Below, in pieces: positions 1-6,030 of a stretch of 8,836 nt of DNA. The notes under the pieces are model-generated. The model was not told the origin of the DNA and made no database searches. It saw nothing but the letters and a program-made list of their open reading frames with translations. The stretch lies in assembly GCA_023460035.1 (NCBI GenBank), contig JAEWRN010000037.1, positions 1 through 8,836 of the forward strand, read 5' to 3'. The position numbers and the translations under genes were made by a program. The first letter of the stretch is position 1. Each line of letters begins with the position of its first letter. Source of the stretch: Bacillota bacterium (GTDB taxonomy: Bacteria > Bacillota > Clostridia > Oscillospirales > Ruminococcaceae).

Positions 1-38
1 CTGTGTAAATATCTGCCGCAAGGCAGTTATTCATATAT

Positions 39-114
39 TCCTCCTTAGCTCAGCTGGTAGAGCATGCGGCTGTTAACCGCAGGGTCGTTGGTTCGAGCCC
101 AACAGGGGGAGCCA
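39..114 (+). tRNA. tRNA-Asn (anticodon GTT), CCA encoded
   Basis: The full cloverleaf can be read. The acceptor stem TCCTCCT (39-45) pairs with AGGGGGA (104-110), with one G-U pair. The D stem is GCTC/GAGC (48-51/60-63). The anticodon stem TGCGG/CCGCA (65-69/77-81) encloses loop CTGTTAA with anticodon GTT at 72-74. The T stem GTTGG/CCAAC (87-91/99-103) encloses TTCGAGC. The discriminator is G111 and CCA is encoded at 112-114. It decodes AAC and AAT. It is followed directly by a terminator hairpin, so it is either a single-gene transcript or the last tRNA of a cluster that begins left of the window. Confidence 0.97.
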
Positions 115-120
115 GGCTAG

Positions 121-159
121 CAGGGCCACGCCAATCTTGTGTTGGCGCGGCCCTGTTTT
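121..159 (+). terminator. Rho-independent terminator after tRNA-Asn
   Basis: A 14-bp stem with a single A-C mismatch joins 121-134 and 142-155 around a 7-base loop, followed by TTTT at 156-159. It starts 6 bases after the tRNA CCA, so it should end the tRNA transcript. Confidence 0.85.
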
Positions 160-197
160 ATTGCTGTTTTGCAGTACTGGCAAGGATATTCTATGGT

Positions 198-247
198 AAA
201 AGGGATACCACCGGCCTACAACAAAAAGTCGGCAAGTATCCCTTTTT
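198..247. terminator. Second hairpin with T-tract downstream of the tRNA
   Basis: AAAAGGGATAC (198-208) is the exact reverse complement of GTATCCCTTTT (236-246), and a T-run continues to 247. The loop is long (27 bases), though CCGGC/GTCGG-type pairing can fold part of it. It has terminator form on the plus strand. It could equally be a small palindromic intergenic repeat. No gene overlaps it. Confidence 0.4.
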
Positions 248-279
248 GACACTGCCCTACTCGGATATAACACTAACCC

Positions 280-326
280 AAAAGCCTGCATTTAGATGTA
301 TCTCAAACATCCAACTACAGGCTTTT
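280..326 (-). terminator. Terminator of the glutaredoxin-like gene
   Basis: AAAAGCCTG (280-288) and CAGGCTTTT (318-326) form a 9-bp outer stem. GATGT (295-299) and ACATC (307-311) form an inner stem. It lies 9 bases beyond the stop codon of the minus-strand gene and has T residues on both sides, so it can act in both directions. Confidence 0.6.
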
Positions 327-335
327 CATTTTTTA

Positions 336-653
336 CTATTTACATAAAAGAATACATTCTTCTGTAATTCTGTTTATTTCATCTTCTGCAACGGGTGCAA
401 ATCCTTCCCACGACAGAGCTTCATTAATATCAAAGGTTTCCTTGCCGTCCTTCACAAAAAACGGAATACCAATTCCGCCATTCTTTTTATACACTGTAAA
501 CGCAGGGTTCTCTTCTCTCATTTGCAAAAATGCACATAAATCTAAAGATTTTTCTGTAATATTAACATACTGGTAGTCCACATTTAACTGTTCAAAAATT
601 ATTTTCATTGCAAGGCAGTCTTTACAAAGTGGTGAGCCATAAACTGTAATCAT
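336..653 (-). CDS. Glutaredoxin-like thiol-disulfide protein
   Basis: This 105-residue protein has the thioredoxin/glutaredoxin fold signature: a short first strand (ITVYGS), then the redox motif C10-K-D-C13 at the start of the first helix, and a probable cis-proline at P64 in the segment GIGIPFF. Its length fits small glutaredoxin-related proteins of Firmicutes. It should act in the cytosol as a thiol-disulfide oxidoreductase; its electron donor and target cannot be told from sequence. There are extra cysteines at C40, C100 and C104. The start is supported by GGAGGG on the minus strand (659-664), 5 bases ahead of ATG. It has its own promoter and terminator, so it is monocistronic. It is AT-rich (20 G/C in the 60 bases 481-540), unlike the PTS genes to the right, which may reflect separate origin. 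A non-redox binding role is possible but less likely with CxxC intact. Confidence 0.85.
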   Translation of the reverse strand: MITVYGSPLCKDCLAMKIIFEQLNVDYQYVNITEKSLDLCAFLQMREENPAFTVYKKNGGIGIPFFVKDGKETFDINEALSWEGFAPVAEDEINRITEECILLCK

Positions 654-700
654 AGTTTCCCTCCAGCTATCGATGTTTATGTAAATTAATTAACCTTGGT

Positions 701-729
701 ATTATAACGTTTCTTGTTTAAAATTGCAA
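701..729 (-). promoter_or_regulatory. Sigma-A type promoter of the glutaredoxin-like gene
   Basis: On the minus strand a perfect -10 TATAAT (plus-strand 701-706) lies 17 bases downstream of TTGCAA (724-729), which matches the -35 consensus at 4 of 6 positions. The expected transcript start is near 694, giving a leader of about 40 bases before the ATG at 653. Confidence 0.75.
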
Positions 730-1158
730 TATTCAGATGTAGGTAAAGTAAAAATACAAAGTAAAAGACGATTTATAATTCTGTTTTACAAACTGTATAG
801 AATAATCGACGATGCTTTGCCATTACGCGGCCCGGCAAACCAACAAGCAAAATTACTACAAGCACAAGGGGCAAAAGCAGTCAATAACGGTATTGGTTTG
901 CAAATGCAATATCGATTTAAAAATCAACATAAAGTAATAAACAAAGCGCAAAATACGGCCCTTTGTGCTCAGCACTTGACCCTGCTAATTGATACCAGAA
1001 CTGTAACAACCAACCTGCATTACTGCAAAGGCAATATTCACAGGCTTGCCGCTGCAACAGCATGCACTACAGCTGTGTACCGGTGTAAAAGGCATGCAAA
1101 AAACCGGGCCCTTTACAAGTGGGGGCACGGCATAAGGATACCTGCTTTTGCAGGTGGC
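730..1158. other. Intergenic stretch without a supportable gene
   Basis: No frame here shows a recognisable protein family or a start with a ribosome binding site. The plus strand stays open from TTG at 724 to 1314. However, that TTG is the -35 box of the opposite promoter, it has no Shine-Dalgarno, and the frame runs on through the HPr promoter and leader. The minus frames are broken by several stops. Visible structure is limited to inverted repeats: TTTGCC/GGCAAA (816-821/834-839), and TGTAAAAGG/CCCTTTACA (1084-1092/1109-1117) with one mismatch. Base composition changes from AT-rich to mixed near 970. It may be decayed sequence or long regulatory DNA. Confidence 0.4.
1140..1155. promoter_or_regulatory. 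Perfect dyad just upstream of the HPr promoter
   Basis: ACCTGC (1140-1145) and GCAGGT (1150-1155) are perfect inverted repeats around TTTT. The dyad ends 3 bases before the -35 box, where an activator or repressor could bind. There is no T-tract after it, so a plus-strand terminator is unlikely. Confidence 0.35.
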
Positions 1159-1188
1159 TTGACAAAATGGCGCAAAGCAGGGTATCAT
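1159..1188 (+). promoter_or_regulatory. Sigma-A type promoter for the HPr gene
   Basis: A perfect -35 TTGACA (1159-1164) is followed after 18 bases by TATCAT (1183-1188), 5 of 6 to the -10 consensus. Transcription should begin near 1194-1196, about 110 bases before the HPr ATG. The leader is long for so small a gene. Confidence 0.8.
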
Positions 1189-1191
1189 GGG

Positions 1192-1300
1192 CGGCAGAAC
1201 TGCCGGTGTGTGGTGTTTGCCCTACTGCAACAGGCCCCCATGCGGGGTTTTATTTCACTGTGGCAACGGGGGCTGCCGCACAGACCAGGCAAGGGGGGAG
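1192..1300 (+). promoter_or_regulatory. Structured leader of the HPr gene with alternative pairings
   Basis: A dyad CGGCA/TGCCG (1192-1196/1201-1205) lies over the predicted transcript start. Inside the leader, nested helices can form from TTGCC/GGCAA (1217-1221/1262-1266), ACAG/CTGT (1230-1233/1258-1261) and CCCC/GGGG (about 1235-1239/1244-1247), the last followed by TTTTATTT. The C-tract 1235-1239 could instead pair with GGGGG at 1268-1272 or with the G-run of the ribosome binding site at 1293-1298. These pairings exclude one another, as in attenuators and translational switches. This is drawn by eye, without energy calculation, and no known riboswitch class is recognised. Confidence 0.4.
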
Positions 1301-1303
1301 CAC

Positions 1304-1576
1304 ATGTATTCTAAACAGTGCAGGCTGCACAACCAGGCCGGGCTGCATGCCAGGCCTGCGGCAGAATTTGTTTTTTTAGCCCGTACTTTTACAGCCCGTA
1401 TTAAAGTGAGAAACCCTGTAACAGGGCAGGAGGTTGATGCAAAGTCGATTGCGAGGGTGCTAGGGTTGGGCCTTGACAATGGGCAAGACCTGCTCATTAC
1501 GGCACGGGGCAGTGATGAGCAGCAGGCGGTCGATTCATTGGTACAGCTAATCGACAACGGGTTTGAAGAGAGTTAA
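1304..1576 (+). CDS. ptsH: HPr-family phosphocarrier protein
   Basis: This 90-residue cytosolic protein has the HPr layout. The phosphorylatable histidine is H15 in the motif GLHARPA, with the supporting arginine R17. The regulatory serine is S48 in AKSI, equivalent to Ser46 of Bacillus HPr after a two-residue insertion. It should take phosphate from PEP via Enzyme I and pass it to EIIA proteins. HPr kinase could modify the serine for catabolite control. The ATG at 1304 is chosen because AGGGGGGAG (1292-1300) sits just ahead and the protein then starts at the normal HPr N-terminus. It is a single-gene unit with its own promoter and a strong terminator, immediately before the PTS regulator. 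The segment after S48 (IARVL) differs from the IMGVM-type sequence of Bacillus HPr that touches HPr kinase and CcpA, so it may be a dedicated paralogue. Whether it is the only HPr in the genome is unknown. Confidence 0.93.
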   Translation: MYSKQCRLHNQAGLHARPAAEFVFLARTFTARIKVRNPVTGQEVDAKSIARVLGLGLDNGQDLLITARGSDEQQAVDSLVQLIDNGFEES

Positions 1577-1602
1577 CAAACCAGAAAGCAAGCATAAAAA
1601 AG

Positions 1603-1634
1603 GTGGCGCGAAACCGGTTCGCGCCGCTTTTTTT
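1603..1634 (+). terminator. Strong Rho-independent terminator of the HPr gene
   Basis: A 10-bp GC-rich stem (1603-1612 with 1618-1627, one G-U pair) and 5-base loop ACCGG are followed by seven T (1628-1634). It separates HPr from the downstream PTS operon, so the two are separately expressed. Confidence 0.95.
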
Positions 1635-1745
1635 GTTTCTTTTTGCCCTGGCATACAAAAAAGCTTTGTGCGCCGCGGTAAAAGGTAAGCGCCAAAAAAC
1701 AGGCGCGGAAAAGCAAAACCGGGGGCTAAACTACCCTTTTCACTG

Positions 1746-1838
1746 TGGACAATCTACAAAAACAACCCACAAAATTTTACATTATACAAAAATAAAACAA
1801 AAGAGTGAGGTATTTGCGACAAAATTTGGACTTCGCAA
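1746..1838 (+). promoter_or_regulatory. Likely control region of the PTS regulator operon
   Basis: The sequence between the HPr terminator and the regulator is AT-rich and should hold the operon promoter. A -10-like TATACA is at 1783-1788, but no good -35 lies 16-18 bases upstream, as expected of an activator-dependent promoter. The 9-mer ACAAAATTT occurs twice (1769-1777 and 1819-1827), exactly 50 bases apart, about five helical turns. The second copy lies within the inverted repeat TTGCGA/TCGCAA (1814-1819/1833-1838). These are candidate operator sites for the encoded regulator. Further upstream there is only a GCGCC/GGCGC hairpin (1689-1693/1702-1706). Confidence 0.35.
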
Positions 1839-1888
1839 CGAGAAATCGATGTGTTAGCATCAAAACAGAAGCAGAAAGGTGTGTGAGC

Positions 1889-3904
1889 ATGGAGTATATT
1901 GCGCTGGACAGCCGTTGCCGTCAGGTGCTTGACTATTTGTGCGCATGTGAGGACTATGTGCCAATGGAGACCATTGCCGCGGCATTAGAAAAGAATAACA
2001 ACCATATCAATTACAGTCTGCTGAAAATCAACAACCTCTTTGCCGAGCAGGCGCTTGGCACCATACCCAAAAAGCGCGGGGCGGGGGTTGCGCTTACGGC
2101 AAAGCAAAAACAGTGGTGGAAGAACTTTTCGGCAGAAAACACCCATCTCGACTATGTGTTTACGCAGGAAGAGCGGGTTTCGGTGCTCATTTGCCAGCTG
2201 ATGCTGGACGGGCACAGCTTTTCGGTTGATACCGTTGCGGTACAGCTGGGGGTCAGCCGCAACACGATTTTCAGTGATATGCGTAGCGTAAAAGAGCTGC
2301 TGGCCGGGTATAAGACCGAGCTTTTTTACGATACGCGTACCGGCTACCAGATGCAGGGTGACGAATTTGTGCGGCGCAGCTTGTTTTTATACCACCTTTC
2401 GGCCATCACCCCTCTGGCACAAGAGCGGGTATTTGCCCCCGATAAGGACACTCAGGTCGCCGGTGCATACGCCCAACTGCTTTTGCTGCAAAAAGAATTG
2501 CATGTGGAGTATGTGCCCGGCGTGCTGCCCAAACTGGCATTGCTGCTGAAATACATCACACAGGCCCAGCGGGGCGCCGCGGTGCAGCCGCAGCCACTGC
2601 GGTTTTCAAACGAGCAGAAACAGGAGATTCAAAACCACAAAGAGTACCCTGCGGTCTGCAAGTTTTTTTCAGGCCTTGAAGAAAACGACCGCCTGTACCT
2701 TGCCTGCCAACTGATGGGCAACCGCATACGGCACAAGTATTTGATGGAAGAGACCAGCTCGCAGGAGAGCGTCAACTGTGCCAAGCTGCTGATTCAGCAG
2801 TTTGAGCGGCTTACCGGCCTTTCGCTGGAGGACACCGCGCAGTTGACCCATAACCTTGCCGTACATTTTTCGCGGGCCATTTACCGCTATAAATTCAACA
2901 TTGCGCTGCAAGAGCTGCCCGGCGTGCAGATACGCCAGCAGCACAGCGAGCTGCTGACACTGGTGCAGATTGCGGTAGAACAGCTTTCGCAGGACATCGG
3001 CTACCCCATCGACAGCACCGAAACAGCGCTGTTGACCGGTTACTTTGCGGCACACCTTGAAAATTATCATTTGAATATCTCGCGCACCCCGGTGGTGCTG
3101 GTGGTCGAAAAAGAGCCCGGGCAGTACGAATACCTTGCAGATGTAATCGCGGCAGAGTTTCCGATGCTGGAGATCACCGATATCGTAACGGTAGAAGAGT
3201 TGCCCGACGTGACACCGAATTACAAGATACTGATTTCCACCGTGCCAATCAACTCGCCCTGTTACAACACACTGATTGATAAAGAGATGGCCAACGGTGC
3301 GCGGCAGGCAATTTTTCAGTGCTTTATGCGGTACCGGCTGGGGCGCAGTGTGGACGAGGTGGACGGGCTGGTAGAGCGCCTGCGCCCCTACCTGCACCGC
3401 GATACCGAGCTACGGGTCAAAAACGAGATTATTTCGTTTTTAATGGGCGGGGTGTACCGGCTTGCGGATATTTTAAAGCCGGACTATGTGCAAGTGGTCG
3501 GCGCCGCATGCAACTGGCAACAGGCGATACAGCGCTCGGCAAAGCCGCTGCTGGCAGATGGCACAATTGAAGAGAGTTATGTGCAAAACATGATTGATTT
3601 GATTTCTGCCTATGGCAGTTACTCGTACATCTGCAAAGACGTTTACCTGGCGCATGCCAAGGTGAACGGGGATGTACACCGGTTGGCGCTAGGGCTTACC
3701 GTATTTCAAAAACCGGTGCTGTTCCCGGGCGAAAAGCGCGTGCAGATCGTGATTGTGCTGTGCCCGATGGATAAAAATTCGCATTTTAATGCATTTAAGG
3801 AGATGGTGGGCATTTGTTCACAGCCGGCCGCAATCATGCAGATGATCGGCGCGCCGGGCAGCGACAAGCTATGGGAGACCATATGCAGATACTTACCCGA
3901 ATAG
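1889..3904 (+). CDS. PRD-containing PTS-controlled transcription regulator (MtlR/LicR-like)
   Basis: This 671-residue protein has the layout of PTS-controlled DNA-binding activators. An N-terminal winged-helix region (about 5-65) and a second helix-turn-helix (about 93-140, GVSRNTIFSDM) are followed by PRD1 (about 190-285), PRD2 (about 295-395), an EIIB-like domain (about 399-475) and an EIIA-like domain (about 530-671). Such proteins bind DNA and are tuned by phosphorylation from HPr and EII proteins. Only two expected phosphosites remain: H326 in PRD2 and H589 in the EIIA domain (LAHAK). PRD1 has Y222 and Q274 where histidines are usual, the second PRD2 site is Y385, and the EIIB cysteine position is E407. 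The ATG at 1889 has AAAGGTG upstream. A GTG at 1805 in the same frame would add 28 residues but has no ribosome binding site and would translate through the presumed operator. EIIA follows 20 bases later, so it probably autoregulates the operon. RNA antitermination (BglG-type) is less likely because the N-terminus carries HTH domains rather than a CAT domain. Confidence 0.9.
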   Translation: MEYIALDSRCRQVLDYLCACEDYVPMETIAAALEKNNNHINYSLLKINNLFAEQALGTIPKKRGAGVALTAKQKQWWKNFSAENTHLDYVFTQEERVSVLICQLMLDGHSFSVDTVAVQLGVSRNTIFSDMRSVKELLAGYKTELFYDTRTGYQMQGDEFVRRSLFLYHLSAITPLAQERVFAPDKDTQVAGAYAQLLLLQKELHVEYVPGVLPKLALLLKYITQAQRGAAVQPQPLRFSNEQKQEIQNHKEYPAVCKFFSGLEENDRLYLACQLMGNRIRHKYLMEETSSQESVNCAKLLIQQFERLTGLSLEDTAQLTHNLAVHFSRAIYRYKFNIALQELPGVQIRQQHSELLTLVQIAVEQLSQDIGYPIDSTETALLTGYFAAHLENYHLNISRTPVVLVVEKEPGQYEYLADVIAAEFPMLEITDIVTVEELPDVTPNYKILISTVPINSPCYNTLIDKEMANGARQAIFQCFMRYRLGRSVDEVDGLVERLRPYLHRDTELRVKNEIISFLMGGVYRLADILKPDYVQVVGAACNWQQAIQRSAKPLLADGTIEESYVQNMIDLISAYGSYSYICKDVYLAHAKVNGDVHRLALGLTVFQKPVLFPGEKRVQIVIVLCPMDKNSHFNAFKEMVGICSQPAAIMQMIGAPGSDKLWETICRYLPE

Positions 3905-3924
3905 GCAAGGGGCGATGAAAAGGA

Positions 3925-4389
3925 ATGTCAGTATTATCTTCAATAATCGGTGAATCGCTGGTGCGGCTTCACGCAGAGGCAGAAAACTGGGAGGACGCAA
4001 TTAGAAAAGGCGGGCAGCTGCTGGTGGACGACGGCAGGGTAAGCGAGGCATATGTGCAGGGTATGATTGATTCTGTCAAAGAGGTGGGGCCCTATATCGT
4101 CATTGTGCCACACCTTGCCATGCCGCATGCCGACCCTGCACTGGGTGCGGTGCGCAGCGGGCTTTCCATCCTTACGCTGGCAACCCCGGTCTGGTTTGGC
4201 AACGGGGCCAATGACCCGGTAAAATATGTGTTTTGCCTGTCGGCAGCCGACAAAGCGGACCACCTGCTGGTAATGCGCAGCTTTGTGGCCATTTTAGAGG
4301 ACGAGCACTTTTTTGAGGTGATGGACACCGCAAAAACAGGCGGTGAAATCGTGCAATACATGTTAGACCACGAAGTGACAAAAAATTAA
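3925..4389 (+). CDS. ulaC: PTS EIIA component, Ula (ascorbate) / mannitol-fructose type
   Basis: This 154-residue cytosolic protein takes phosphate from HPr and gives it to the EIIB encoded next. The catalytic histidine is H68 in LAMPHADP, preceded by GPYIVIVPH; E. coli UlaC has the same GPY...LAMPHA arrangement with histidine at the same number. A second histidine, H63, lies close by. The length fits free-standing EIIA proteins of this family. The ATG is the only start consistent with the family N-terminus because an in-frame TGA precedes it at 3916. Its Shine-Dalgarno is odd: AAAAGGA abuts the ATG with no spacer, while AGGGG (3908-3912) is 12 bases away, so initiation may be modest or coupled to the regulator stop 20 bases upstream. 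It closely resembles the C-terminal domain of that regulator. The symbol follows the family and does not assert ascorbate as substrate. Confidence 0.9.
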   Translation: MSVLSSIIGESLVRLHAEAENWEDAIRKGGQLLVDDGRVSEAYVQGMIDSVKEVGPYIVIVPHLAMPHADPALGAVRSGLSILTLATPVWFGNGANDPVKYVFCLSAADKADHLLVMRSFVAILEDEHFFEVMDTAKTGGEIVQYMLDHEVTKN

Positions 4390-4402
4390 AGGGGGTGAAA
4401 CA

Positions 4403-4690
4403 ATGTACACAGGGTTAGTACTTTGCCGCACCGGCATGGGCAGCAGCATGATGCTGCGCATTAAATTAGACCAGGTGATCCGCGAAAACAATTACCCGGT
4501 AGAGCTGGAACATGATGTCATCAGCACCATGAACAGCCACCACGTTGATTTCGTCATCACGATGAAAGATTTGGTAGAAGAGCTGCAGGCACAGTTGACC
4601 TGCCCGATTTACGGGGTGGAAAACCTGATGGATAAGGTGGAACTAAAGGGTGTGCTAGACCGCTTTTTGGCAACGAAGGCGGAGCAATAA
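4403..4690 (+). CDS. ulaB: PTS EIIB component, Ula/lactose-type fold
   Basis: This 95-residue cytosolic protein relays phosphate from EIIA to the sugar bound by EIIC. The phosphocysteine is C8 in the loop LCRTGMGSSMM, which ends the first strand and matches the C-x-x-G-x-GSS P-loop of SgaB/UlaB proteins. The rest alternates strands and helices (VDFVITM, CPIYGVENL) as in this fold. Its length matches the family (about 100). A strong GGGGGTG (4390-4396) lies 6 bases before ATG, and only 13 bases separate it from EIIA. The EIIA-EIIB-EIIC order and spacing make one transcription unit almost certain. Sequence beyond the active loop is divergent from E. coli UlaB, so substrate cannot be inferred from it. 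Confidence 0.9.
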   Translation: MYTGLVLCRTGMGSSMMLRIKLDQVIRENNYPVELEHDVISTMNSHHVDFVITMKDLVEELQAQLTCPIYGVENLMDKVELKGVLDRFLATKAEQ

Positions 4691-4716
4691 AAACAAACAT
4701 GGGAAGGTGAGGAATA

Positions 4717-5994
4717 ATGGTTCTTGTTGATTTACTGATTGACATTTTAAGCACGGCGTCAATTTTGGTGGGCTTTATGGTACTGGTGGGGCTGCTGCTG
4801 CAAAAGCGCAAGGCGACCGAAGTAATCACCGGCACAATGAAAGCAATTATCGGCTTTTTAATTTTTGGTGCCGGCGGCACAGTGGCCCAGTGGGGGCTAA
4901 ACGATTTTCAGACCTGGTTTTTTAAGGGGTTCGGCCTGCAGGGCGTGCTGCCACTGTCTGAAGCGGTCACCGCGCTGGCACAGCAGCGGTTTGGCACCGT
5001 CATCAGCCTGATTATGGTGTTCGGCTTTGTGGTCAACCTGCTGGTGGCGCGCGTCACCCCGTTTAAATTTGTGTTTTTGACCGGCCAGCACAACCTGTTT
5101 TTGGCGGCACTGCTAACCTGTGTGCTAAAGGCAATGGGCCTTAACAATGTCGTGACCGTTGTGGCAGGTTCGCTGCTGTTGGGTATTGCAGCTTCGGTTT
5201 ACCCCGCCATCGCACAGCCGTGGATGCGCAAGGTGACCGGTAATGACGATATTGCAATTGGTCACTACTGCACACTGACCTATGCACTTTCTGGCTGGAT
5301 TGGCTCGAAAGTGGGCAAGCCGGAGGACAGCACTGAAAAAATCAAGCTGCCGGGCTGGCTGTCCATTTTTAAAGATTATGTCATCTCGGTTTCTATCTCG
5401 GTCGGCATCTTCTTTTATGTGGCGGCAATCTCTGCCGGGCGCGCCGCGGTGGAAGCGACCTCCGGCGGCACAAACTGGCTGCTGTACCCGGCCATTCAGG
5501 CACTCACCTTTGCGGGCGGCCTGTACATCATTTTAACCGGCGTGCGCATGATGCTCAACGAGCTGGTGCCGGCGTTTGTGGGCGTTTCTGAAAAGCTGAT
5601 TCCCAACGCAAAACCGGCGCTCGACTGCCCGGTCACCTTTCAGTATGCGCCAACAGCAACCGTAATCGGGTTTGTTTCGGCCTACCTTGGCGGCCTGCTT
5701 TGCATGGCCATTTTTGCGGCGCTTAAAATGCCGGTCATCATCCCGGTGGCCATCCCATATTTCTTTATCGGCGCTACGGCGGGCGTGTTTGGCAATGCAA
5801 CCGGCGGTTGGAAAGGCGCCATCGCAGGCGGGTTTGTCACCGGCATCATTATTGCGGTGGGCCCGGCGCTAATCTACCCCATTATGTCGGCCATCGGCCT
5901 TGCGGGCAGCTCGTTCCCCGAGCCGGATTTCGTCGCCCTGGGCCTGATCGTGTTCTATGTGGGCCGCCTATTTGGCCTTTCCGGTACGTTGTAA
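4717..5994 (+). CDS. ulaA: PTS EIIC permease, UlaA (ascorbate) family
   Basis: This 425-residue polytopic membrane protein should bind the sugar outside and release it for phosphorylation by EIIB. About ten or eleven hydrophobic segments are visible from residue 4 to the end. Family marks are LPGWLSIFKD (211-220), KLIPNAKPALDC (293-304) followed by YAP, and GVRMMLNEL (275-283). These correspond to similar stretches of E. coli UlaA. It is about 40 residues shorter than UlaA and ends without the charged tail. Of the UlaA ascorbate contacts that I recall, H194 and D314 correspond to H183 and D303, but Q195 aligns with Y184 and the H135/Q139 stretch is rewritten (TGQHNLF, 122-128). ATG 4717 has AGGTGAGG (4705-4712) upstream. 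The family call is firm; ascorbate as substrate is doubtful. Confidence 0.93.
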   Translation: MVLVDLLIDILSTASILVGFMVLVGLLLQKRKATEVITGTMKAIIGFLIFGAGGTVAQWGLNDFQTWFFKGFGLQGVLPLSEAVTALAQQRFGTVISLIMVFGFVVNLLVARVTPFKFVFLTGQHNLFLAALLTCVLKAMGLNNVVTVVAGSLLLGIAASVYPAIAQPWMRKVTGNDDIAIGHYCTLTYALSGWIGSKVGKPEDSTEKIKLPGWLSIFKDYVISVSISVGIFFYVAAISAGRAAVEATSGGTNWLLYPAIQALTFAGGLYIILTGVRMMLNELVPAFVGVSEKLIPNAKPALDCPVTFQYAPTATVIGFVSAYLGGLLCMAIFAALKMPVIIPVAIPYFFIGATAGVFGNATGGWKGAIAGGFVTGIIIAVGPALIYPIMSAIGLAGSSFPEPDFVALGLIVFYVGRLFGLSGTL

Positions 5995-6030
5995 CTGCCG
6001 CGGCAAACTAAAAAATTACAAGCGCAAACA

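Noticed and set aside
13..26. CTGCC-GCAA-GGCAG hairpin before the tRNA as terminator
   Set aside because: The stem is only 5 bp and is followed by TTATT rather than a T-run; it may belong to an upstream gene's end, but this cannot be supported.
73..291. Minus-strand frame of 72 codons overlapping the tRNA
   Set aside because: Its C-terminal LGSNQRP-like end is the translated antisense of the tRNA T-arm region, a common artefact; no ribosome site and it covers two hairpins.
39..330. Integration attachment site at the tRNA
   Set aside because: No direct repeat of the tRNA 3-prime end and no integrase gene occur in the window.
985..1188. Minus-strand 67-codon cysteine-rich frame
   Set aside because: No Shine-Dalgarno, no recognisable family, and its start lies in the HPr promoter -10 box.
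1640..1888. BglG-type RAT antiterminator site or cre box upstream of the regulator
   Set aside because: No RAT-like structure followed by an overlapping terminator and no match to the cre consensus could be found by eye.
1805..1888. Upstream GTG start for the regulator
   Set aside because: It has no ribosome site and would add 28 residues without family resemblance; ATG 1889 has AAAGGTG at suitable distance.
2669..3397. Minus-strand 242-codon frame inside the regulator
   Set aside because: Antisense shadow of a GC-biased coding region; the plus-strand protein is clearly recognised.
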